Part shown: positions 1 through 9,162 of the stretch, piece after piece
How positions within the stretch are numbered: the stretch's first letter is position 1
How the letters are laid out: each line of letters starts with the position of its first letter
Source of the DNA: Cochliopodium minus
Lineage: Eukaryota; Discosea; Himatismenida; Cochliopodiidae
Assembly: GCA_024220525.1 (NCBI GenBank)
Contig: JAMYWO010000550.1
Coordinates: forward strand, 2,118 to 18,629
Length of the DNA stretch: 16,512 nt
Direction of reading: 5' to 3'
The notes under the pieces: generated by a model
Databases searched by the model: none
Seen by the model: only the letters and a program-made list of their open reading frames with translations
What the model was told of the DNA's origin: nothing
Program-made: the position numbers and the translations under genes

Positions 1-457
1 TGATCCTCTCATCGAGATAATTTATCTCCCTCTGAATCTGCTCCTTATAGCTTATCTCACTCTCCATATTCAAAGAGAAGGAATTCATGTTCTCATTAGA
101 AGTCTCAATCATCATGCTCTTCTTTGATTTCCTCGATTTGACAGAACTTGAGACATAAGATTTGGGAACATAGCCAACTTTGCCATCTATTCGGCCCAAT
201 ACCCATCCATTATCAAATACTTTAAATATTTCGACAGTCTCGCCCTTCTTGAGATTCAATTGATTCTCCTTGCCGGGATTATAATCATATAAGATTATGG
301 CTGTTCTTATCAGCTTCAATTGTTGCTTGCATCCCACAAATTCTATGGTAACCAAATCGCTCTTGGGCGATAGGGATCCCCTCCTCAAAAAATTCTTTTC
401 ATTGTTATCTTCTTTATCAGAGATATCTCTCTCATTATTTTCTATATCTTCATCCAT
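1..457 (-). CDS. SH3-domain protein, N-terminal part (3' end beyond window)
   Basis: An open frame runs leftward from the ATG at 457 to the window edge, giving 152 codons with no intron so far. Residues 1-50 are acidic, then basic. Residues about 52-103 form an SH3 domain: an ILYDY motif (ALYDY equivalent), an acidic and basic RT-loop stretch, GWVLGRI carrying the specificity-pocket Trp (about residue 85), and a closing VGYVPKSYV with the conserved Pro and Tyr. A Ser/Lys-rich linker follows, then a heptad-like stretch that may begin a coiled coil. SH3 domains bind PxxP peptides, so an adaptor or scaffold role in signalling, cytoskeleton or endocytosis is likely. The partner is unknown; the C2-MUN protein in this window has fitting proline motifs. 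The ATG at 457 is the first in frame after AT-rich upstream sequence. Domain call is firm; protein family is not determined. Confidence 0.85.
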   Translation of the reverse strand, partial: MDEDIENNERDISDKEDNNEKNFLRRGSLSPKSDLVTIEFVGCKQQLKLIRTAIILYDYNPGKENQLNLKKGETVEIFKVFDNGWVLGRIDGKVGYVPKSYVSSSVKSRKSKKSMMIETSNENMNSFSLNMESEISYKEQIQREINYLDERI

Positions 458-887
458 TTTTAAAATTGTATTTTTATAGAGAGATTGGGAGTATTATTAT
501 AATATTTATCCCAATGATTTATTTTCAGTTTTCAAATATAAAAACAGTATACTCGTTCTATTTTTTATTTTGTTGTTTGTTCTCTAGAATTCAGAAAAAA
601 ATTTATATCGCCTTTTTTTTATTTTTATAAAGTTTGTTTGAAAAAAAAAAATCTTAAAATTCCCAAACAAAATGAGACTAAAAGGAATTGAACAAAGATA
701 AAATGATTATCCTTTGATTTCATGATAATTAATTTTTAATTTTATAAGAAAGCATTAAGTTAACATTTCTTTTATTTTTTTGCAAAAAAGAAAGAGATAT
801 AAAATCTTTTATTTAAATAATTAAAAAATCCTCCAAAATAAAAAGGAAATATACAATATAAAAAATTATCCGCCCCTTTAGGTAAAG
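458..887. other. Intergenic spacer between SH3 gene 5' end and kinesin gene 3' end
   Basis: This 430-bp AT-rich stretch holds the presumed promoter and 5' UTR of the SH3 gene (minus strand) and the 3' UTR of the kinesin gene (minus strand). I see homopolymer A and T runs but no coding-like island, RNA gene or clear canonical AATAAA signal downstream of the kinesin stop. Confidence 0.6.
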
Positions 888-3800
888 TTATTTGAGGTAG
901 TTCAACTTTTTGATGTTTTTATTAATGGAAAGCATCCATTCTTCCAAATCCTTCATATCATTAGCCTTTAAAAAGTAGACCCTTTTCTAAAGTAAAAATA
1001 AAAAATAAAAAAAATAAAAATCAAAAAATAAAAAAAATGAAAATAATAAAATAAAAAAAATATTAAAAATTAAAAAATTCAATAAAAATAGTTTTACATC
1101 AATGTGATATATTCCTATGCTAAATTCTAACTTGGTGAACTCATCTGCCCTCTGAACAAAACAATCGCCGGATATTTCGATGACACCTTTTGGTTTGATA
1201 CTCTGTGGTGTCTCAAAGTAGTAAATTTTGTCATCTTTCATCACCATCCTTGGAAAAAATAAAAAAAATAAAAATAAAAAATTAAAAACAAAAAACAAAA
1301 AATAAAAGAAATAATACAAGTAATAAAAAATAAACAAAAAAAAAAAAAAATTTAATTTACCATCTCCTCTTCCAATTCTTTATCCATTCACCTAATAAAA
1401 AAATTTAAAAATTAAATTATTTTTACAATAAAATTATTTTAAATTTAAAATTAATTGTATTTCCATTACCTTGTTTTTGTAAATAACCGACTTTGTCGGC
1501 AGTGTCCTTAATGCTTTGAAAACTGTTGTCAGTCATAAAAGGTTTGCTGGTGGTGAACCACTTCGCAGGGCTCCAAGCAGTGAAAAATTGGGAAGACTTT
1601 TAACAAAAAATAAAATAATAAAAATGAAATTAAAATAAATAAAAAAAATAAAAATAAAAATTTTAAATTAGTAAAAATAAAAAGAATAAAAAATAAATAA
1701 AAAATTGAAAAATAAAATATAAAAATTAGTAATATAAAATATAAAATATAAAATATAAAATATTTTATATAAAATATAAAATATAAAATATAAACTATAA
1801 CTATAAAATATAAACTATAAACTATAAAATGTAAAATATATATATAAATAAAAAATAAAAATCTTTTATTTTAACAAAAATAAAAAAGTAAAAATCTTTA
1901 ATTTAACAAAAATATTAAAAATAAAAAATTTAAAAAAAAAAAATTTTTTTTTTTTACCGTTTGATTGTTGTTGACAATTTTCACGATTTTTTCTCTCCTC
2001 TTCTGTTCTTGGACTAAGTGTTCCTCATTCATCCTTTCGAGTTCCTTGTGGAACCTCTTGGCGTTTTTGATGTTGGTCTTGATGGAAGTCTCAATTTCCT
2101 TTTTCAAGGAGTTGTTTTCACTAAATTATAAAAAAAAAATAAAAAAAATAAAAAAAATAAAAAAAAAATAAAAAATAAAAAAATGATAAAATAATAAAAT
2201 AAAAAAGAATAGCATATAAAAAAATAATAAAAAATAACATTTTCAATAATGTACGATTCAAAAAAATTTTAAAATAATAAATAAAGAAATTTGAAAAAAT
2301 TTAAAAAAACAATGAAAATGAAATATTGCATAAAATGTAATTTATAAAAAATGTTACTTTGAAAGACTTTCGTTTGTTTTGATGAGATCCACAACCCTAG
2401 AGTCAGAAAATTCCTCCTTTTGCTTCAAAAGAGAGTTCTTGTTTCTCTCTTCGAGGAGGCTGAGACGCAAAGACTCGAGTTCCTCGACGAGAGGCTTCTT
2501 GCTGAACTCGGACTGGTTGAGCTTGGAAGATAAGAGACGAGCTTCCTCCTTCAGCGAATCCACAAGTTGGTTCTGAGAGAGATCATTGGAAGATTCGATT
2601 TGGTGGACAATCTCTTCGAGCTCGTAGACTCGAAGTTCTTTGTTTTTCAGCTTCTCGGTGAACTCCTTGGTTGTCTTTTCGAGCAACAAGTCTTTCGCCT
2701 TGATTTGTGAAGAAAGTTCCTCGACGGTGCGCAGGGAGTTTTTGAGCTCGAGATCCTTCTGCTCTTGTTGGGCCTCGAGCTGCAGAAGCTTCTTCTTCAT
2801 CTCCAAGTTCTCGTTGTTGGAGTGCTCGAGGAGATTCTCCACTTGCTTGTTTCTCTCCATGAAAGAACCTTGCTCTTCTACACTCTTCTTTTCTTCGGTG
2901 TTAGATAGAGCCTCTTGCAAAGTGAGGATTTGTTTTTTGAGCTTGTTGATGGTCTCGTTGTGGTTGCTTTCCATAAACTCCCGCTCCTTTTTATTCTTGG
3001 AGATTTCTATCTTGGACTCTTCTATACATAGATTGGCTTGGTTGATCTGGGACTTGGCAGTCTCGAGACGTTCCTTGGTGAGTTTGTTGTCATCGTAGAG
3101 GAGATCCAACTCTTCCTTGAGATCGTTCTTCTCTTCGTTGAACTCCTTGATTTTGTTCTCGAGCTGCTTTTCTCTTTGCTGGGAAACAAGCAGCAATTTA
3201 GAAGCTTGTAAGATTTTGGACTCTAGTTCTTTTTTGGAATCCTGCATGAGACTGAGTTGCTTGTCCATTTCTCTCATTTCTTCGTTCTGTTTGTTGAGAT
3301 TTTCCTTTATGCTGTCGTGCTTTTCTATGGTGGATTTCAAGGATATCCTTTCGTTTTCCAACTCGAAAGAAATTTGTTTGGTAGTGTAACGCAACTGGTC
3401 AACTTCCCTATCATATTTTTGCTGCAAATTCTTTAAATCTTCTTCAAGTTTTTGGTGAGATTCCTGCCCTTTAGAAATTTGCTCTTTGAGATTACTAATG
3501 GTAGACTTATATTCAGTCTCTTCTTCCTTTAAAGTATTTATCTGATATCTCAGAGAATTTATTTCTTCCTCAAACTCCTCGTTCATCTTTTCGCTTTTGA
3601 CTTTGCTCTCGATAGAATGGATCAATTCATTGGTAGTGTTGAGATCTATACTATTGGTGACAATGCTCTCACCAATTGAAATCTTTTTTCTCTCCAATTC
3701 TGGATCAAAGTCGCCCCCTTTCAACCCACCGATCTCCTTTTCCAAATGTTTGATGTATAATTTAAGTTGTTTCATTTCCTCCAACAGAATTTTGATCATC

Positions 3801-5399
3801 CCCTCCAACTCCTCCACACTTTTTTTGGAATTTACTGTGACAGTATTCTTTATGGATTTCGCTCTTGAAGCGAACCTCAACGTAGATAGAGTTTCTTGTA
3901 AATTGAAAGGATGGGGAGAACAAGCAACCAACAGAGTTGTTTTTGTGTTACCTCCCAAACTTTCACGCAAAATACTTTTATATAAATATTTAATTTTGAG
4001 AAAGTTAAATTAAGATTTGATTATAATATAACAAATTTATTTTGTTACAATGTTAGTTTGGAGTCTCTGTACGGAACGTGTGATCTTATATCTTTGGTTA
4101 AAGCATTGATACAATTACCTAAAGCAGACAAAGATTGGTTGATTTTCTTGGCTTCTTCAAGAGTGTTACCAACAGCACCTATAAAAAATTTTTAGAAAAT
4201 TACATTAATCAAACAAAAAATTTTCCAAACCTGTTTTTCCAACCTAAAAGCAAATTTTAATTTTAAAATTAATTAATTGAAAATTTTTTTTTTTACTTTT
4301 TCTGACCCAGCTAAATCAGCAAGGTTCAACTTTCCTGTTTTCACAGATCCGTCTTTGAATTTTTGAATGAGCGTAAGCACAAATAAACTGTGAGAACGAG
4401 AACTAACAGCATTCATGTTGGTGCTTGTGACTGAACGAAATTTTTCTCCAAGTTTTATCAGGTCCAAAATTTCGTCCATTGTTGAGACATAAAGTTCTGT
4501 CAATCCCTCTACCCATACTCCCTTTGATGAAGATTCTCTTATTCTCAGTTTTTTGGGAGATGGATTCAATAGATCTTTGATTTCTTCTTTGTAGATTTCC
4601 AAGAAGGAACATTTGATGGTGAATTCTGTCTCTGATTTGTCTGTGTTGATATATTGAAAGATATGTTGGCAGGCTCGAGGGATGATTCCACATAATTCAA
4701 CCTCATCGATGCTCGGGCCGAACATAGTGAAGGATTTTCCTTAATATATAAGTTTATATGTTGATTATTAAAATAAAATTAAATCATTAAAATTACACTC
4801 AAATATCATTCAAATAGTTATGATTTTCGAATATTGAAATAAAAATAATATAACTTACCCGATCCTGTTTGCCCATAGGCAAATATTGTGGCATTGAATC
4901 CTTCTATTACATCATTTATACCTATCATCATTTAATAAATTTGAATTGATTTTGGAAAAACTTAATCTTTATTTGAGTGAAATCAAATTTTGGAAAAAAA
5001 AATTGTTTTTACTATCTTTGGCTGCTAAATTATAAATGTCGCTCTTTTCGAATGAGAAAATTTGATTTCAAGAAAAAAACGATTAATTATTTTTACCTGT
5101 TTGGTATCTGATTTGAATACTCTATCCAATGTAAATAATTGAGGTTGTTTATTTGATTCTTCGATGATATTAACAGTGCTATCATCTGGGAATTCGATTT
5201 TAACATTTTTATCTGATCCCTCCTTCATTTCCCTTTCATTTGTTGGTCTGAATCTACAAATCACCCTATTTTAATTTCAAATAATTGAATTTATAACACC
5301 ATTATTCAAAAGAGGCAAGGAATTAAGATTATTCCATTTTTTTATTTTAAAATAGATTCGAAAATAAGCTTTGAAATACCTCACATTGCAATCAGACAT
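888..5399 (-). CDS. Kinesin-1-like motor protein with long coiled coil and C-terminal PH domain
   Basis: Thirteen exons (minus strand): 5399-5380, 5265-5097, 5043-5013, 4921-4859, 4739-4297, 4243-4231, 4178-4049, 3974-2358, 2120-1958, 1596-1470, 1391-1361, 1248-1098, 986-888. They total 3057 nt (1018 aa, stop TAA). The motor spans residues 1-335: VICRFRP near the start, P-loop GQTGSGKS, switch I NAVSSRSH, switch II DLAGSEK, microtubule-binding [10 protein letters not shown], and RAKSIKN entering the neck. N-terminal motor placement and this wording resemble kinesin heavy chain, implying plus-end-directed movement. Residues about 340-900 are Glu/Lys/Leu-rich coiled coil, implying dimerisation. 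Residues 918-1015 form a PH domain, from [18 protein letters not shown] to [10 protein letters not shown] with the conserved C-terminal helix Trp. No FHA domain follows the motor, unlike kinesin-3 proteins that carry PH domains. The PH domain probably attaches the motor to phosphoinositide-bearing cargo (inference). Motor and PH calls are firm; individual exon borders rest on splice signals and phase. Confidence 0.9.
1597..1957 (-). other. Long kinesin intron with AT-rich 7-mer repeat tract
   Basis: This 361-bp intron separates the end of the coiled coil from the exon that begins the PH domain. It is strongly T-rich in the sense strand and contains the 7-mer repeat at 1731-1842. I see no coding potential in it. 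Confidence 0.75.
1731..1842. repeat. Degenerate tandem repeat, unit about 7 nt (ATAAAAT type)
   Basis: Repeated ATAAAAT/TATAAAC units run through this stretch with occasional substitutions and a short palindromic TATTTTATA interruption. It lies inside a kinesin intron and looks like microsatellite drift. Confidence 0.7.
4231..4243 (-). other. 13-nt microexon of the kinesin gene
   Basis: This exon encodes VGKT plus one base of the next Gly codon, directly after the switch II segment ending GSEK. It lies between introns 4244-4296 (53 bp) and 4179-4230 (52 bp). Skipping it would shift the frame inside the motor, and the restored reading SEKVGKTGA matches the conserved kinesin motor. Confidence 0.85.
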
Positions 5400-5584
5400 G
5401 ATAAAAAGAGATTATTTGTTTCTAATTGTAACAATTTTTTTTTTATAATTTTTAATTTTTTATTTTATTCACAAAAAAAAAAAGATAATTATAAGAATGG
5501 TGAAATATCACTGAAAGAAAAAAAAAATGGTTTGGATCCTTCACTAGAATCATATTTTCCTCTCCACCATGCAAATAATTATTC

Positions 5585-8436
5585 TCATTTAGATTCCTGT
5601 TTTAACAACCAACCATGAACATTTTTATACAAAAAATTGAAGCCATTATAAACACCATTTGAGAAATACTGCATATAGCCCTCCAAATTATCCTTGTCAA
5701 AGCTATCATCATCATTATAAATAATGGGAAAAGGGATCAACGGAATGACATCTGAATCACTTGTCTCATAATTCTCATCCAAAACGACATTATTACTTCC
5801 TTCTCTGACGGATACCTTGGTTCCGATGAAAGTCTTCCTCACCTCATCAGTCTTAAAGTTGAAAAAGGTCTTTATGTTATCCTTCTCCATTTCGATCTTG
5901 CTGATCTTGGAAAAGATGAGAGGCTCGATCTTGGAAACGATTGGGCGATCAATGAGTATATCAAACTCAGATATAAAGTAGCGAAGATAATAAGATTTCT
6001 AAGAACAAAAATATTAAAATTTGTTTTTTAAACAAAAATGAAATTTGGATATTGATCATATGAAATTGATTTTTTATCAAACAAAAAAATATGTTTAATT
6101 GATAAATAAATCATCTTCATATGAAATTTTTTTATATAGTAATCACCATGATTTTAAGCATTATACTTGAAATGATCTGATATAAACAGAACTCGAAAAT
6201 TTGATGAAAAGAAATTTCGAATAATTCGAAAGATTTTTGCAATTTTTATAAAAAATATCACAATATATATAAAAAATTGAATATGTCAGCATAAATTAAA
6301 AAATTTTTACCCAGAAATTAAGGAGCATTTGATTGGATTTAGGATAGAGAACAACTTGGGTATCCTCTTTATTGTACAAGTGATTCACAAAGTTGAATCT
6401 CCTCTTGCTGCTTCTGAAGTACTTCCACAAAGAAGTGGAGTAACTGTCCACATTCCTCTTTGTAAAGATCTCCTCCCTTTCTCTCTCGTTGTTGCCCAAA
6501 AAGTTTGAAAATCTGTTGGAGTAAAAATGATTCATGACTAATAAGAAGAAAGGAAAATGAATTAAAAATAAATTAAAAAATTAAATTCAAAAATATAAAT
6601 TTACTTGTGATGAGATAAAGCTCATTAAATTCAAAGGCACTTTGGAATTGAGAATAAAACTGAAAGACACAGTCCAAAAACTGCAAGAAGATGGGAGAAG
6701 ATTCGTGTTCGGTCCAAAAACCAGTTTTGCAAAAGTTTGATCTGTCGGAGTATTTGTGTCCAAAGCTGTTCCATTCCTTTTCAACCAAAACAGCAAAACC
6801 TATTTAAAAAAAAACAATAAAGTCTTTTATTTCAAAGTTAAAGGAAGGAGTACCTTCCATTGTTCTATAATATGGATCGAGTAAAACTTGTACAAGAGCA
6901 CATAATTGAGGAGTTCTAAAAGAAGTATTGTCAAAAGTTCAGAAATATTTGAATTAAAGAAGAAAAAAAAAACACCTATCCCATCCATCACTGCAATGGA
7001 TCTTTTTTTTTTGAATTAAAAGAAATTTGATGATTATTTATGAAATTTACTATGACTGATTCTTTTTGTTTATCTATCATTTCGGTGATTTTGGTGGTAG
7101 AAATGATCAACTGATGAATATGATCAAGCCATCTTTTGAATAAATAATTAGATAGGTTGTTAGATCTAATTAAGAACTGTTTTTTTGTTTTACCCAGTTT
7201 TGCTTAGGCCGTAGAGCCAGCTTCCATAAGAATTGGTGTTTGTTTCCTTCTTGATCAAGTCGAACAAACAAGAGAGGGAAGCTCTCATAGTGTGAATGTT
7301 ACCTGGGAGAATTATAAAAAAGAAAATTATTTAATGTTTGATGTTATGTTTAATTTTGCAAATTAATTTTAAAGAAAGATCAAAATGATTTTATGGGTAT
7401 ACCTATATCCATGAATTTGAGTTCACAATTCTGATAATTATTGATGTTTTCTGTTCCTGCCCCTTTCAAGTTATTTCCCAACGCTGCAATTTTGGCTCTG
7501 CAATCAATGATCTGGAGAGACTGATTGGATTGATTGGCTTCTCTGGTGTACTTTATCAGATTCTCATCATCTTGGCTCCTACTCCAAAAAATGCCCACTT
7601 TAGGTTGTGAGCATCTTTATTATTAGAAAATAGAAAGTTAATTGAAGGGAAATTTTATTGGGTTTATTATATCAATAAAGGAGTTTCTTTGATTATAAGA
7701 TTTATCATTGTTATTAAATTAAAGGAAATAAAATAAATGTACCTCGATAATGATGCACCACTATTGACATGATAATATACAAGTGTCGGAATTCTTTTGG
7801 ATGATCTGAATTTGCTCACAGATATCAGCTCCTCATCCATTATTTTGAATGGAACTATCAATTTTTTAGGATAAGTAGGACACAATGAATAATCATGATT
7901 GAGATTTGTTATTTTCCATTGATCTTGGGGTATCTTCTGTCTCAAAAATTCTTTTTCCAAATCATAAAATGATTCTCCTTTAGATCCTTTTTGGTTGGTA
8001 TTTTCTTCCCTATGCAATACAAATGGCAAATTTCTGAACATATTCAAGATTTTGACGAATTCATCAAGATTTTTGCATTCTGTGAATTTTATCAGTCTAA
8101 AATCTTTGCAATTTATAGTCAATGATGGGCTCAATAATTCAATTTGATCAATACATCCCAATGGAATCTTCAAATTAATTTTAGAGTTTTGTCTAACACA
8201 AAAATATATTTATATGATAATTTTTTTCTTACTTCGGCCATTGATTGAGAGATCATATTATTATCCTCTGCAATTATTTGCATTCTATAATTGGTTATCA
8301 TCAGATGGATTTCTAATTTATCATTATATTTGGCTTGGATTATGTTGTAGATTTTTTCTCCTGTCAATAATTTAGGGATTATAATTTTGAATTCTTTTAT
8401 TATTTCCTCATTATAAGGTTGGATAAAATCCTGCAT
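5585..8436 (-). CDS. Myotubularin-family phosphoinositide 3-phosphatase (GRAM + phosphatase)
   Basis: Ten exons (minus strand): 8436-8233, 8167-7743, 7614-7403, 7302-7194, 7132-7051, 7001-6976, 6915-6854, 6799-6605, 6537-6311, 5998-5585. They total 1956 nt (651 aa, stop TGA). Residues 1-110 fit a GRAM/PH fold ([28 protein letters not shown]). The phosphatase follows: [31 protein letters not shown], then the catalytic CSDGWDR with Cys347 and Arg353, continuing into [18 protein letters not shown], and later [14 protein letters not shown] and [12 protein letters not shown]. The CX5R signature is intact, so an active enzyme removing the 3-phosphate of PI3P and PI(3,5)P2 on endosomal membranes is expected. 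No FYVE or other C-terminal lipid domain is visible. An in-frame TAG lies upstream of the ATG at 8436 with no ATG between. The gene sits 185 bp downstream of the kinesin start on the same strand. Confidence 0.93.
5999..6310 (-). other. Longest myotubularin intron
   Basis: This 312-bp AT-rich intron interrupts the conserved segment read as LNFW before it and KSYYLRYF after it. Nothing coding or structured was recognised in it. Confidence 0.75.
6976..7001 (-). other. 26-nt microexon carrying the myotubularin active site
   Basis: The exon reads IHCSDGWD plus two bases of the catalytic Arg codon, lying between a 49-bp intron (7002-7050) and a 60-bp intron (6916-6975). It carries the catalytic Cys, and the Arg codon is completed across the following intron. 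Confidence 0.88.
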
Positions 8437-9162
8437 GGAGATTTGAAATAATGAATTGATAAAGAGATTCTAGTTTTTCTTTTGTGATGATTTTTGAAGA
8501 AACCTCTTGAATTTTTTATTTATTATTACGATAAAATTCAAGATCGTTTGATAAAATAGACAATTAAAATACCTCAAATGAAAGACACGATAAATTAAAA
8601 TAAATTTATATTCAGTTTCAAAAAATCAGGCGAGAATTAAATAATAAAATTTTTTTTTTTGAATTATTCTCTGATGAACAAATATTTAAATGCTTTTCGA
8701 ATTTAAACAAGAGATTGCGATTTTAAATTATTTGTGATTGTGAAATTACGATCAAATGCGGAATTAATTTGTAAAATTTTCTGAAAAAAGATAGTTCTCG
8801 TTTGTTGAGAAATATTTTTTGATCTCCTGCAGATATGTCCTTTTGTAAGCCTTTCTCGAGAAGAATTTACACAAAGTCGCAAGACATCAGTAAGATTTGA
8901 AATTCTTCAGTAACTTTAAAATTCAATTCCATTTTCTTTTCTGTCATGAAATAACTTTTCGTTTACCGTAAATTAAATCAAATCTGAATTTGTCTTATTT
9001 ATGGCAAATATTTGGAGCTCTTTCAGAATTTTTTTATTTGAATATGAAAATAAAAAAATATTGAGAATATTCAAGGAGGATTCCAATTGAGAAGAATTGG
9101 ATCAAATCTGATAAAAATAACCTAAAATCCAAATAAATCTTCGATAGTTTTGAGATATAAGA
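8437..9162. promoter_or_regulatory. Shared 5' region of divergent myotubularin and C2-MUN genes
   Basis: The two flanking genes are transcribed away from each other, so this 726-bp AT-rich interval should hold both promoters and 5' UTRs. I could not identify a defined core promoter motif. One compositionally distinct island at 8822-8894 contains a short open frame. Confidence 0.6.
8835..8900 (+). other. Short ORF or possible exon in the divergent spacer
   Basis: An ATG at 8835 opens 21 codons ending in TGA at 8898-8900. The first 18 residues are basic and hydroxylated with no acid until residue 17, resembling a mitochondrial presequence. The island is clearly richer in G+C than its surroundings, is preceded by an acceptor-like CTGCAG, and contains a strong donor GTAAGA at 8890. 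It may be an upstream ORF, an exon of an unresolved small gene, or an alternative first exon. No continuation could be established. Confidence 0.3.

Noticed and set aside
987-1337. 116-codon minus-strand ORF with Phe-rich ends
   Set aside because: Its middle is the real PH-domain exon 1248-1098; both Phe-rich flanks are translated T-rich introns.
2379-4013. Plus-strand ORFs of 65-152 codons opposite the kinesin coiled coil
   Set aside because: They are Ser/Phe/Leu-rich mirror frames of a Glu/Lys/Leu-rich coiled coil, show no motifs or splice context, and end where the sense exon ends.
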